The notes: generated by a model from the letters alone, not told the origin. A stretch of 64,000 nt of DNA from Inquilinus limosus DSM 16000 (GCF_000423185.1 NZ_AUHM01000002.1:615320-679319), one strand, 5' to 3'. Counted from the stretch's first letter, positions 43,443 through 52,395 are shown. Program-made: numbers and translations.

Positions 43443-44825
43443 TCAGATCAGCCGCCGGATCGCCCGCTTCCGCCACACCAGGCGGTAGAAGACGATCTGG
43501 CCCAGCGCCATCACGATGAAGGCGACCGGATAGGCGATCCAGATGCCGTCGATGCCGATCTGATGGCTGAGCAGCCAGGCCACCGGCACCTCGACGCCGA
43601 GGATGGCGAAGAGCGAGATCGCCGTCGGCGCCAGCACCGTGCCGCTGGCCCGCATCACCGCGGCGACCACGCCGGCGACGCCGAAGACGATGTAGCTCCA
43701 CAGCGTGATGTGCAGCAGGTCCTGCGCCAGGTCGATCACCGGCGGGCTGGTCAGGAACAGGCCCATCAGCGTGCGCGAGAACAGGTAGCAGAGCGCCACC
43801 AGCCCGCCGGTGACGGCGAGGTTCAGCAGCAGACCGGTGCGGGTGATGGCGCCGAGCCGGTCGACATGGCCGCCGCCGATCGCCTGGGCGCCGAAGATCG
43901 AGGCGGTGATGGCGATCGAGATCGCCGGGAACTGGACGTAGCTGACCACCTGGTTGACCGCGCCATAGGCGGCGGTGGCGTCGGAGCCGAAGCCGTTGAC
44001 GAAGGACAGCACCGCGACCTCGGCCAGCGACACCAGCACCAGCTGCACGCCCGAGGGCAGGCCGATGCGCAGCACGCCGGCGAGGATGCGGCGGTCGATC
44101 CAGAGATGGCGCAGCAACACCGCGTCCGGCGCCAGGGCATGGCCGCGACGGCGGAGATGGAAGCCGAGCCAGACGAGGGCGGCGAGGAAGGAGACGATCG
44201 ACGCGTAGGCGCCGCTGAGCACCCCGACCTGCGGCAGCCCGGCCCAGCCGCGGATCAGCGCCGGGGTCAGGATGAGGCCGATCACGGTCTGCAGCGCCAG
44301 GACCAGGAGCGGCGTCACCGTGTCGCCGACGCCGCGCATCATCGAGGTCATCAGGATGAAGACGAACAGCCCCGGCATGGCGATCAGCATGATCCGGGCA
44401 TATTCGGTGGCGTCGGCCAGGATGTCGGCCGGCGTGCCGACCGCGGCCAGCAGCGACCGGGTGAAGGCGCCGCCGAACAGCGCGACGACGAGGCCGGCCA
44501 GGATGGTGACCGTGAGCGCAGTGCCGGCCACCGCCTTGACCTTCTCCGGCTCCCGCGCGCCCCAGGCCTGGCCGATCAGCACCGAGGCGCCGGCGCCGAG
44601 GCCGATGATGAAGGAGATGAAGAAGAACAGGATCGGGAAGAACGCCGAGACGGCGGCGAGCGCGCCGACCCCGATCATCTGGCCGAGATAGATGTTGTTG
44701 ACCGTGCCGGACAGCCCCTGCAGCACGTTGCTGAGCATCATCGGCCCGAGGAACAGCAGGAACGCCTTCCACAGGGGCGGCGGGGCCGCAGCGGCATCCG
44801 CACCGCGCTCGATCGCGTCCGACAT
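43443..44825 (-). CDS. MATE family efflux transporter
   Basis: A 460-residue 12-helix exporter of the MatE family (two homologous halves). LWKAFLLFLGPMMLSNVLQGLSGTVNNIYLGQMIG opens the first half and ILAGVLRIGLPSGVQLVLVSLAEVAVLSFVNGFG the second. It exports cationic drugs or metabolites using Na+ or H+. AAGGGG precedes the ATG. It follows the DUF2239 gene by 11 bp, so the two are probably one transcript. Confidence 0.92.
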   Translation of the reverse strand: MSDAIERGADAAAAPPPLWKAFLLFLGPMMLSNVLQGLSGTVNNIYLGQMIGVGALAAVSAFFPILFFFISFIIGLGAGASVLIGQAWGAREPEKVKAVAGTALTVTILAGLVVALFGGAFTRSLLAAVGTPADILADATEYARIMLIAMPGLFVFILMTSMMRGVGDTVTPLLVLALQTVIGLILTPALIRGWAGLPQVGVLSGAYASIVSFLAALVWLGFHLRRRGHALAPDAVLLRHLWIDRRILAGVLRIGLPSGVQLVLVSLAEVAVLSFVNGFGSDATAAYGAVNQVVSYVQFPAISIAITASIFGAQAIGGGHVDRLGAITRTGLLLNLAVTGGLVALCYLFSRTLMGLFLTSPPVIDLAQDLLHITLWSYIVFGVAGVVAAVMRASGTVLAPTAISLFAILGVEVPVAWLLSHQIGIDGIWIAYPVAFIVMALGQIVFYRLVWRKRAIRRLI

Positions 44826-44836
44826 GATGATCCCCT

Positions 44837-45445
44837 TCAGGCCGTCTTCCCGGCGTCGAAAGCGGCGGCGGCCAGGCGCCGCGCATGGTCGCGGATGTCG
44901 GTCGGCCAGGCCTCGGTCAGCACAGCGAAGCGGTCGCGGTCCGGCGCGAACAGGGCGCGCGCCGCCTCCTCGAAGCCGGGCCGGTCGCCGGCCATCGCCG
45001 CCATGAAACGATAGGCCGATTCCTGCGCCCGGCGGACGCGGTCCTGCCCCTCGCCGGCCCGCCGCGCCTCCTCCACCAGGCGGCGCAGCGTCACCGAGGC
45101 GCCGCCGGGCTGGCGGGCCAGCCAGTCCCAGTGCCGCGGCAGCAGCGTCACCTCGCGGGCGACGACGCCGAGCTTCGGCCGGCCGGGGCCGCGCGGAGCT
45201 TCGCGCTCCGCCGCAGCCTCCTCCACCCGCGGCAGGCGGGCCAGCACCTCGGCCTCGCTGCCGCGCAGGTCGAGCTCGACCGGCCGGCTGGTGGCGTCGT
45301 CGAAGACCAGGACCGGAGCGGCGTCATCCTGCTCGGCAGCCCGCTTCGCCGCCAGGGCCACCTCGGCCAGCGGCCCCGAGGCGATGCGGCGGACGCCCTG
45401 GAAGGCGGTGCAGGTCGGGATGGAGGGATCGGTGTTCGGGGTCAC
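44837..45445 (-). CDS. DUF2239 family protein
   Basis: A 202-residue protein of DUF2239. The recognisable start is CTAFQGVRRIASGPLAEVALAAKRA, followed by VLVFDDATSRPVELDLRG and, after a charged linker (GPGRPKLGVVAREVTLLPRHWDWL), an all-alpha region. The second part resembles ribbon-helix-helix or helical DNA-contact proteins often found in operons with exporters; function is unproven. The start is GTG 45445 with GGGAGGGG upstream. CCCGGGT repeats lie just upstream, pointing to regulated expression. Confidence 0.85.
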   Translation of the reverse strand: MTPNTDPSIPTCTAFQGVRRIASGPLAEVALAAKRAAEQDDAAPVLVFDDATSRPVELDLRGSEAEVLARLPRVEEAAAEREAPRGPGRPKLGVVAREVTLLPRHWDWLARQPGGASVTLRRLVEEARRAGEGQDRVRRAQESAYRFMAAMAGDRPGFEEAARALFAPDRDRFAVLTEAWPTDIRDHARRLAAAAFDAGKTA

Positions 45446-45483
45446 GGCGCCCCTCCCTGCGGATGATGGAACGCCGCTTTATA

Positions 45484-45532
45484 CCCGGGTGAAAATGGAT
45501 CGTCAATTCCGCCCGGGTAAAAATCATCGTGA
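45484..45532. promoter_or_regulatory. Direct-repeat operator between DUF2239 and tetR
   Basis: Two similar 20-21-bp units, CCCGGGT-G-AAAATGGATCGT (45484-45503) and CCCGGGT-A-AAAATCATCGT (45512-45530), are spaced 28 bp. The first also sits in the palindrome ACCCGGGT. They lie 38 bp upstream of DUF2239 and 66 bp upstream of the tetR start, in the only AT-rich part of this divergent region. Confidence 0.55.
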
Positions 45533-45597
45533 TCGGGCTTCGGCGAGGTCGAGCTCTGCGCTTATATAAACAGCCGTTCACTTACGAAGACGAGTCC

Positions 45598-46242
45598 ATG
45601 CCCCGGCCCCGCACCATCCCCGACGAAGCCCTGCTCGACGGCGTCCTTGCGGTCATCCGCCGGGCCGGGCCGGAGGGCGTGACCTTCGCCGCGGTGGCGA
45701 CCGAGACCGGACTGTCGGCCGCGACGCTGGTGCAGCGCTTCGGCAGCAAGGCGGCGATGATCCAGGCGGCGCTGCTGCGCGCCTGGGACCTGCTGGACGC
45801 CCGCACCGAAGCCGCCGACGCCGCGGCGCCGCCAGGCCCGGCCGGGGCGGTCGAGCTGCTGGTGGCGCTGTCCGGCGACTACGGCGAGGGCGACGACTAT
45901 GCCGAGGGGCTGCTGGTGCTGCGCGAGGACCTGCGCGACCCGGCGCTGCGCCGCCGCGGCGCCACCTGGGGCGAGGCGCTGGCGGACGCGCTGGGCCGGC
46001 GCCTGGCCGACGGCTCCGGCCCGCGGCCGGATCTCGGCCGGCTGATGGCGGCGCAATGGCAGGGCGCCCTGCTGTGGTGGGGCTTCGAGCGCGGCCGCCG
46101 GCTGCCCCAGGCCGTGGCGGCGGAGCTGGAGGCCTGGTGCCGGGCCGTGGGCTCTCCCACAGGCCGCAAGTCAGACGGCGCGTCGATTCCCCTCTCCTCG
46201 GGGAGAGGGAGGGGCCCGACGCCGAAAGCGGCGGGAGGGTGA
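45598..46242 (+). CDS. TetR family transcriptional regulator
   Basis: A 214-residue regulator with an N-terminal helix-turn-helix (residues 10-55; LLDGVLAVIRRAGPEGVTFAAVATETGLSAATLVQRFGSKAAMI read in parts). The ligand domain ends near residue 185. The last 25 or so residues (SIPLSSGRGRGPTPKAAGG) are encoded by a palindromic repeat, so the native C-terminus has probably been replaced or extended. I start at ATG 45598. It diverges from the DUF2239-MATE genes and is their likely repressor. Confidence 0.85.
   Translation: MPRPRTIPDEALLDGVLAVIRRAGPEGVTFAAVATETGLSAATLVQRFGSKAAMIQAALLRAWDLLDARTEAADAAAPPGPAGAVELLVALSGDYGEGDDYAEGLLVLREDLRDPALRRRGATWGEALADALGRRLADGSGPRPDLGRLMAAQWQGALLWWGFERGRRLPQAVAAELEAWCRAVGSPTGRKSDGASIPLSSGRGRGPTPKAAGG
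46188..46241. repeat. Palindromic repeat inside the 3' end of tetR
   Basis: A hairpin CCCCTCTCC-TCGG-GGAGAGGG is followed by GGGGCCCGACGCCGAAAGCGGCGGGAGGGTGAAAG, split here into its two parts: a GCCG/CGGC hairpin and a GGGAGGGTGA tail. This looks like the common CCTCTCCC/GGGAGAGG intergenic repeat, but the frame of the tetR gene stays open through it and ends at the TGA within GGGTGA. Confidence 0.75.
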
Positions 46243-46308
46243 AAGGGATTCGGGCGATGCCGTCGGGTAGTCGAGGATGGCCGGTATCAGAACCCCCATC
46301 GGCCGCCA

Positions 46309-47979
46309 TCAGGCGCCGTCGCCGTTGCCGTTCGCGACCCGGCTGGGCAGCAGCTCGCCCGCGCGCTCCAGCACCGGATAGGCCGCCGCCGCCACGATGT
46401 GGCCGTTGATCCGCTTCAGGTCGCGCAGCACGTCGAGATGCAGGGCGCTGGTCTCGGCCGTGTCGCGGCGGCCGGCGCGCAGCCGCTCGAAATGCGATTG
46501 CGTCGCCGCCGCCTCGAGGTCGCGGAACGCCACCTTCTCGTCGACCAGGAGGCGCGCGGCGCGGCGGTCGTCGGTCATGAACAGCGAGGCGGCGGTGCGC
46601 AGATTGGTGACGAGGCGCTCCATCATCGCCAGCAGCTCCGCCTCCCCCTCGGGCGAGAACATCAGGCCGCGCTTCAGCCGCTTCGCCGCATGCGGCAGCA
46701 GGTTGCTGTCAACCACGTCGCCCGCCTGCTCCATGTTCATCGCGAAGTTCAGGATCTCGTCGAGCCGGCGGTGATCGGACTCGCTGAGCGAGTCAGGATC
46801 GAGCGAGGTGAGATAGGTCTTGATCGCGGTGTTGAGGTGGTCGAGCACGTCGTCCATCCGCCGCGTCTCGGCGATCAGCCTGCGGTCGCCCTTGTGCAGC
46901 GCGTCGCGGGCGCCGTGCAGCATCGACTCCAGCACGTCGGCCAGGCGCAGCGCCTCGCGCGCCGCGCCGCCCAGGGCGACGATCGGCGTCTCCCGTGCCG
47001 CTGCGTCGAGATAGAGCGGCCGCGACGGGTCGGCCGGGTCGACGCGGCGCGGCAGCAGGCGCTGCAGCAGCGCCGCATAGGGCGTGAGCAGCGGGAAGAA
47101 GACGACCGCCAGCGCCAGGTTGAACAGCGTGTGGAAATCGGCCACGGCGCGGGCGGGGTCGGTGTCGATCATCGCCATCAGCCGGCCGATCGGCCCGAGA
47201 AGGGCCAGCGCCACGACCACGCCGATGGCGCGGTTGACGAGGTTGCCCATCGGCAGCCGCCGGGCGGCGGGATCGTCGCCCGACACCCCTTCGAGCACCG
47301 GGTTGATCGCGGTGCCGAGATTGGCCCCCAGGACCAGGGCGAAGGCCGCTTCCGGCGGCACCGCGCCGTTGGCCGCGAGCGACATCACCAGGAGCACGGT
47401 GGCGACGGAGGAATGCACGGCCCAGGTGAAGGCGGCGGCCAGCAGCACGTCGAGCACGGGCTCGCTCGAGATCGCGCCCAGCAGCTGGCGCAGGCCGGGC
47501 GCGTCCTCATAGGGCGCCACCAGCGTCAGGAGCTGGTGCAGCGCGATCAGCATCAGGCCGAGGCCGATGAAGACCCGGCCGAGATCGTGCGTCGGGGTGC
47601 TGCTGTCGCGGCGGAACAGCAGGAAGCCGATCAGGATCAGGGCCGGCGCGGCGGCGGCCACGTCGAAGGACAGGACCTGCACGATCAGCGTGGTGCCGAC
47701 ATTGGCGCCCAGCATCACCGCCAGGGCCGGCATCAGCTCGACCAGGCCGCCGGCGGCGAAGCCCGCCACCATCAGCCCGGTGGCCGTGCTGCTCTGCAGC
47801 ACCGCGGTGACGCCGATGCCGGCGAGGAAGGCCCGGAACCGGTTCTTCAACGCGCTGCCCAGGATGGCGTGCAGCTTCGGGCCGAAGGTGCGCTGGATCC
47901 CCGTCTGCACCATATGCGTGCCCCACAGCAGCAGGGCGATGTAGCCGGCCAGGTCGATCAGGGTGACGGGAAAGCTCAT
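46309..47979 (-). CDS. Na/Pi cotransporter family protein with PhoU-like domain
   Basis: A 556-residue membrane protein. Two Na/Pi-cotransporter repeats carry the sodium-site QSS-type motifs VLQSSTATGLMVAGF and WAVHSSVATVLLVM, each followed by a GANxGT sequence (MLGANVGTT, VLGANLGTA). Residues about 340-550 form a PhoU-like helical domain. It is likely a Na+-coupled phosphate transporter or a homologue such as YjbB that exports phosphate. ATG 47979; it diverges from the Nudix gene. Confidence 0.9.
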   Translation of the reverse strand: MSFPVTLIDLAGYIALLLWGTHMVQTGIQRTFGPKLHAILGSALKNRFRAFLAGIGVTAVLQSSTATGLMVAGFAAGGLVELMPALAVMLGANVGTTLIVQVLSFDVAAAAPALILIGFLLFRRDSSTPTHDLGRVFIGLGLMLIALHQLLTLVAPYEDAPGLRQLLGAISSEPVLDVLLAAAFTWAVHSSVATVLLVMSLAANGAVPPEAAFALVLGANLGTAINPVLEGVSGDDPAARRLPMGNLVNRAIGVVVALALLGPIGRLMAMIDTDPARAVADFHTLFNLALAVVFFPLLTPYAALLQRLLPRRVDPADPSRPLYLDAAARETPIVALGGAAREALRLADVLESMLHGARDALHKGDRRLIAETRRMDDVLDHLNTAIKTYLTSLDPDSLSESDHRRLDEILNFAMNMEQAGDVVDSNLLPHAAKRLKRGLMFSPEGEAELLAMMERLVTNLRTAASLFMTDDRRAARLLVDEKVAFRDLEAAATQSHFERLRAGRRDTAETSALHLDVLRDLKRINGHIVAAAAYPVLERAGELLPSRVANGNGDGA

Positions 47980-48148
47980 CCTCGGACCATCCTCGGGCCT
48001 CGAAAGGCAATCGCCTCCGTTCTTGTCTTCACATAGGCTTGGATCGGGCGGGCCGCGTCGAGGCCGGATGATCGGAACGGCGGGAACATTCGGATGGTTC
48101 CCGATTTGGCCGGGCCGATCAAGGCCGGGCGCGGTGCGGAGGAAGGCG

Positions 48149-48601
48149 ATGCCGGGCAAGAGGAAAGCCGTCCGCGTGCAGCACGGGGCCCTGCCCTACC
48201 GGGTCGGGCCGGACGGCGGGGTCGAGATCCTGCTCGTCACCTCGCGCGAGACGCGGCGCTGGATCATCCCGAAGGGCTGGCCGATCAAAGGCCTGAAGCC
48301 GTCCAAATCCGCCGCCCGCGAGGCCTATGAGGAGGCTGGGGTGCGCGGCGCGGTCGGGCCGAAGCCGATCGGCAGCTTCGTCTACGACAAGTGGCTGGAG
48401 GAGGGGGTGAGCGTGCCCTGCGAGGTCGGCGTCTTCCCCCTGAAGGTCGAGCGGCAGCACAGGTCCTGGCCCGAGCGCCACGAGCGTGAGACCCGGTGGT
48501 GCGGCCCCGAGGAGGCGCTGGACCTGCTGGACGATGCCGGCCTGCGGGACCTGGTCGCCGGATTCGTCAGGCGGCTGCAGGCGCCCAGGGCGGCGGAGTG
48601 A
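48149..48601 (+). CDS. Nudix hydrolase
   Basis: A 150-residue pyrophosphohydrolase. The Nudix box reads through AAREAYEEAGVRG with the metal-binding REAYEE core; the first conserved Glu of the generic box is replaced by Lys, as in the diphosphoinositol-phosphate/ApnA-like group. WIIPKGWPIKGLKPSKS leads into the box. Possible substrates are dinucleoside polyphosphates. GGAGGAAGGCG precedes the ATG. Confidence 0.88.
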   Translation: MPGKRKAVRVQHGALPYRVGPDGGVEILLVTSRETRRWIIPKGWPIKGLKPSKSAAREAYEEAGVRGAVGPKPIGSFVYDKWLEEGVSVPCEVGVFPLKVERQHRSWPERHERETRWCGPEEALDLLDDAGLRDLVAGFVRRLQAPRAAE

Positions 48602-48669
48602 GCGGCCCGGGTTTTGACGCCGCACCGCTTTGATGGCAGGGTCCGCGCTTCCGCAAACGGACGCCGGCC

Positions 48670-49704
48670 ATGCCCCAGACCCAGACGCCCCTGCCCGACA
48701 CCCTCGACGAGATCCGCGCCCTGCTGCGCCATCTGCCGGGCCCGGACCTCGAGGCCGGGACGGCGGTGCGCGAGCGCGACCGCCAGCTGACCAAGCCGCC
48801 CGGGTCGCTGGGCCGGCTGGAGGATCTGGCGGAATGGGTGGCGGTGTGGCAGGGCCGCCACCCGCCGCAGCTGCGGCGGCCGCGCGTCGCGGTGTTCGCC
48901 GGCAATCACGGCGTCGCCGTCGCCCAGGGCGTCTCCGCCTACCCGGTCGCGGTGACGGCGCAGATGGTGAAGAACTTCATCGCCGGCGGCGCCGCGGTGA
49001 ACCAGCTGTGCCAGGTCGCCGACAGCGACCTGCGGGTCTATGAGCTGGACCTGGAGCACCCGACCGCCGACTTCACCATCGCCCCGGCGATGAGCGAGGC
49101 CGACTGCGTCCGCGCCATGGCCTACGGCATGATGGCGGTGGAGCCGGGCATCGACCTGCTGTGCCTGGGCGAGATGGGGATCGGCAACACGACCTCCGGC
49201 GCCGCCCTGGCCTGCGCCCTGTTCGGCGGCGACCCGGCGGAGTGGGTCGGCCCCGGCACCGGGGTCGATGCCGCCGGCCTGAGGCGCAAGGCCGAGGTGG
49301 TGGCCAAGGGCGTCGCCGCCCACCGCGCCGCCATGACCGACCCGTTCGAGATGCTGCGCCATCTCGGCGGACTGGAGCTGGCGGCGATCACCGGCGCGGT
49401 GCTGGCGGCGCGGATGGCGCGAATCCCGGTGCTGCTGGACGGCTACGCCTGCACCGCCGCCGCGGCGGTGCTGTGGGCCGCCGACCGCCATGCGCTGGAC
49501 CATTGCCAGATCGCCCATGTCTCGGCCGAGCCGGGGCACCGGAAGCTGCTGGAGAAGCTGGGCCGCAGCGCGCTGCTGGACCTCGGCATGCGGCTCGGCG
49601 AGGGATCCGGCGCGGCGCTGGCGATCGGCCTGGTGCGCGGCGCCCTGGCCTGCCACGAGGGCATGGCGACCTTCGCCGAGGCGGGGGTCAGCGACAAGAG
49701 CTGA
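48670..49704 (+). CDS. cobT: Nicotinate-nucleotide-dimethylbenzimidazole phosphoribosyltransferase
   Basis: A 344-residue enzyme that makes alpha-ribazole phosphate, the lower ligand precursor of cobalamin. Family blocks are LTKPPGSLGRLEDLAEWVAVWQG, FAGNHGVA, VTAQMVKNFIAGGAAVNQL, CLGEMGIGNTTSGAAL and, near the C-terminus, MATFAEAGVS with the catalytic Glu. Its product feeds CobS, encoded 5 kb away on the other strand. The 68-bp upstream gap is too short for a cobalamin riboswitch. Confidence 0.95.
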   Translation: MPQTQTPLPDTLDEIRALLRHLPGPDLEAGTAVRERDRQLTKPPGSLGRLEDLAEWVAVWQGRHPPQLRRPRVAVFAGNHGVAVAQGVSAYPVAVTAQMVKNFIAGGAAVNQLCQVADSDLRVYELDLEHPTADFTIAPAMSEADCVRAMAYGMMAVEPGIDLLCLGEMGIGNTTSGAALACALFGGDPAEWVGPGTGVDAAGLRRKAEVVAKGVAAHRAAMTDPFEMLRHLGGLELAAITGAVLAARMARIPVLLDGYACTAAAAVLWAADRHALDHCQIAHVSAEPGHRKLLEKLGRSALLDLGMRLGEGSGAALAIGLVRGALACHEGMATFAEAGVSDKS

Positions 49705-49718
49705 AAGGCAGAACCGTC

Positions 49719-50174
49719 TTGAGCCCTCCGATCCCGAAGGACCCGGCCTTCCAGGTCCGCATTCAGGCGAGCTTCGACAAGCAGGGGCTGATGCGCACCC
49801 TCGGCGCGTCGATCCGGAACATCGCACCGGGGGCGGTCGAGATCGCGCTGCCGGCGAGCCCTTCGGTGTCGCAGCAGCACGGTTTCGTCCATGCCGGCGC
49901 GGTGTCGGCCATCGCCGACACCGCCGCGGGCTACGCCGCGCTCACCCTCATGCCGCCGGGGGCGGGGGTGCTGACCACCGAGTTCAAGATCAACCTCCTG
50001 GCCCCTGCGGCCGGCGAGCGCATCCTGGCGCGCGGGCGCGTCGTCAAGGCCGGCCGGACGCTGACCGTGGCGCAGACGGAGGTCTTCGCCGAGACGGCGG
50101 GCAGCGAGAAGCTGGTCGCGCTTCTCACCGCCACCCTGATGGCGATCGAAGGCCGGGACGGGGTGGCGGATTAG
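49719..50174 (+). CDS. PaaI family thioesterase (hotdog fold)
   Basis: A 151-residue hotdog-fold acyl-CoA thioesterase. HGFVHAGAVSAIADTAAGYAAL is the PaaI signature with the active-site Asp, and LTTEFKINLLAPAAGE and RTLTVAQTEVFAE follow. The substrate is probably an aromatic or medium-chain acyl-CoA. The start is TTG at 49719 with AAAGG upstream, 14 bp after cobT; no ATG precedes the conserved part. The word ACCGTCTTGAGC around the start recurs at the next gene. Confidence 0.85.
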   Translation: MSPPIPKDPAFQVRIQASFDKQGLMRTLGASIRNIAPGAVEIALPASPSVSQQHGFVHAGAVSAIADTAAGYAALTLMPPGAGVLTTEFKINLLAPAAGERILARGRVVKAGRTLTVAQTEVFAETAGSEKLVALLTATLMAIEGRDGVAD

Positions 50175-50222
50175 GGGGCCGGGCGGTAAGGTTCGGGCGG
50201 CGCGCACCAGGCTGAGACCGTC

Positions 50223-51986
50223 TTGAGCACCGATCGCGTGACCCGCAGGCTTGCCGCCGTCCTGGCGATCGACATGGTGGGATATTCCCGGCATGTCGAG
50301 GCCGACGAGGCCGGCACCATCGCCCGGCAGAAGGCGCATCGCCGTGACCTGATCGAGCCGGCGCTGCGCAGCCATGGCGGCCGCGTGGTCAAGACCACCG
50401 GCGACGGCATGCTGGTCGAGTTCGGCAGCGTCGTCGACGCGCTGGAGAGCGCGGTCCGGATCCAGCGCGAGGTCGCCGAGGCCGAGGCCGGGCAGCCGCC
50501 GGAGCGCCGCATCCAGTACCGCGCCGGGATCAATCTGGGCGACATCGTCATCGACGGCGACGACATCCTGGGCGACGGCGTCAACATCGCCGCCCGGCTG
50601 GAGGGCATGGCCGAGCCCGGCGGCATCTCGATCACCGCCAGCGTGTTCGACCAGGTGATCGGCAAGCTGGACCTGGCCTTCGACGACCTGGGCCAGCAGC
50701 ACCTGAAGAACATCCAGAAGCCGGTGCGGGTGTACCGGGTGCGGCTGGAACCGGCGGGCGGCGCCGAGATGGCGCCCGGGGCCGCCGGCGCCCCGGCCAG
50801 GCCGTCGATCGCGGTGCTGCCGTTCCAGGACATGAGCGCCGAGCGCGACCAGGAATACTTCGCCGACGGCATCGCCGAGGACATCATCACCGGCCTGTCG
50901 CGGCACCACGGCTTCCTGGTGATCGCCCGCAACTCCTCCTTCACCTACAAGGGCCGGGCGGTCGACGTGAAGCAGGTAGGGGCGGAGCTGGGCGTCCGCT
51001 ACGTGCTGGAGGGCAGCGTGCGCAAGGGCGGCGACCGGATGCGGATCACCGCCCAACTGATCGATGCCGCGACCGGCGCCCATGTCTGGGCCGAGCGCTA
51101 CGACCGCCGGATCGACGACCTGTTCGCGGTGCAGGACGAGATCACCGACAGCATCGTCGGCGTGGTGGCGCCGGAGCTGATCGGCGCCGAGATGCGCCGC
51201 GCCCGGCGGCTGGACCCGGCCGCGATGGACGCCTGGGACTGCGTCATGCGCGCCGCCTGGCACACCTGGCGCCTGACGCCGGAGGACGGCGCCCAGGCCC
51301 GCACCTTCGCCGCCCAGGCGATCGCCCTCGACCCCGGCCTGGCCCGGGCCCGCTCCATCCAGGCCATGTGCGACGTCTGGGATGTTCTGTTCGGGCGCAG
51401 CGCCGATCCCGGCCGGTCGCTGGCCGCGGCCGACGCGATGGCGCGCCAGGCGGTGGACCTGGACCCGCGCGATGCCGAGGCGCAGACGGTGCTGGGCATG
51501 GTCGCCCTGTTCCTGCGCCGCTTCGACGAGGCCGGGCGGCGGCTGGAGACGGCGCTGGCGGTCAACCCCAACTTGGCCTTCGCCTATATGCTGGGCGGCG
51601 GCCACTACGCCCTGTCGGGCGACAGCGGAAAGGCGCGGCAGGCGCTGCACACGGCGCTGCGGCTGAGCCCGCGCGACCCCGCCAACCACTGGTGCCACGC
51701 CTTTCTCGGCCTCGCCGCCTTCGCCGAGGGCGACGACGAGACGGCGGCCGAGGAGGCGCGCCGGGCGATCCACCTGTACCCAGGCTCCCCGGTGGCCCAC
51801 CGGCTGCTGACGGCCGCCCTGTCGGCGCTGGGCCGGGCCGACCAGGCGAAGGCGGCGCTGGCCGGCCTGCTGGCCGTGGCGCCCGGCACCACCATCGCCA
51901 ACACCCGCGCCGGCGTGCCCTGGAAGCCGCCGGAGGTGATGGCGCGCTACCTCGACGCGCTGCGCCGGGCGGGGCTGCCGGAATAG
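50223..51986 (+). CDS. Class III adenylate cyclase with TolB-like and TPR domains
   Basis: A 587-residue soluble cyclase. Residues 5-175 form the catalytic domain, with both metal aspartates (Asp17 in AIDMVGYS and Asp61 in KTTGDGM) and NIAARLEG. Residues about 195-330 form a TolB-N-like domain (IAVLPFQDMSAERDQEYFADGIAEDI, YVLEGSVRKGG). Tetratricopeptide repeats fill 370-580. This three-part layout is common in rhizobia and probably makes cAMP in response to a protein partner. The start is TTG 50223. It is the second cyclase in the window but shares no accessory domain with the ferredoxin one. Confidence 0.9.
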   Translation: MSTDRVTRRLAAVLAIDMVGYSRHVEADEAGTIARQKAHRRDLIEPALRSHGGRVVKTTGDGMLVEFGSVVDALESAVRIQREVAEAEAGQPPERRIQYRAGINLGDIVIDGDDILGDGVNIAARLEGMAEPGGISITASVFDQVIGKLDLAFDDLGQQHLKNIQKPVRVYRVRLEPAGGAEMAPGAAGAPARPSIAVLPFQDMSAERDQEYFADGIAEDIITGLSRHHGFLVIARNSSFTYKGRAVDVKQVGAELGVRYVLEGSVRKGGDRMRITAQLIDAATGAHVWAERYDRRIDDLFAVQDEITDSIVGVVAPELIGAEMRRARRLDPAAMDAWDCVMRAAWHTWRLTPEDGAQARTFAAQAIALDPGLARARSIQAMCDVWDVLFGRSADPGRSLAAADAMARQAVDLDPRDAEAQTVLGMVALFLRRFDEAGRRLETALAVNPNLAFAYMLGGGHYALSGDSGKARQALHTALRLSPRDPANHWCHAFLGLAAFAEGDDETAAEEARRAIHLYPGSPVAHRLLTAALSALGRADQAKAALAGLLAVAPGTTIANTRAGVPWKPPEVMARYLDALRRAGLPE

Positions 51987-52044
51987 GCGGCGTCGATTTC
52001 TGCGCCGGCCGGACGACCAGGCAGCGAAGCAATGGAGGCCCGGG

Positions 52045-52395
52045 ATGCGCTATCTGCTGATCGTCCATGTCGACCCCGCCCTGATCGGCCCGCTGTCGCC
52101 CAAGGAGAGCCGCGACCTGACGCGCCGCTGCATGGTTTATGACGACGAGCTCCGCCGCAGCGGCCACCTCATCGCCTGCGGCCCGCTGGCCGAGCCGGAG
52201 ACCGGCCGGATCGTGCGGCGCCGCGGCGACACGACCTCGGTCACCGACGGCCCCTATGCCGAGACCAAGGAGCATCTCGGCGGCTTCATCCTGATCGAGG
52301 CCCGCGACATGGACGAGGCGGTCGCGATCGCAACGACGTCGCCGATGGCGGCAATGGGCAGCATCGAGGTGCGCGAGCAGCCGCCGATGGGGTGA
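52045..52395 (+). CDS. YCII-related (DGPF) family protein
   Basis: A 116-residue ferredoxin-like protein of the YCII/DGPF family. MRYLLIVHVDP opens it and the hallmark DGPYAETKEHLGGFILIEA is central. Family members are often encoded beside ECF sigma factors, but none is adjacent here. Function unknown. GGAGGCCCGGG precedes the ATG. Confidence 0.88.
   Translation: MRYLLIVHVDPALIGPLSPKESRDLTRRCMVYDDELRRSGHLIACGPLAEPETGRIVRRRGDTTSVTDGPYAETKEHLGGFILIEARDMDEAVAIATTSPMAAMGSIEVREQPPMG

Noticed and set aside
48602-48669. Possible cobalamin riboswitch before cobT
   Set aside because: The gap of 68 bp is too short for the aptamer and no B12-box-like sequence is seen.
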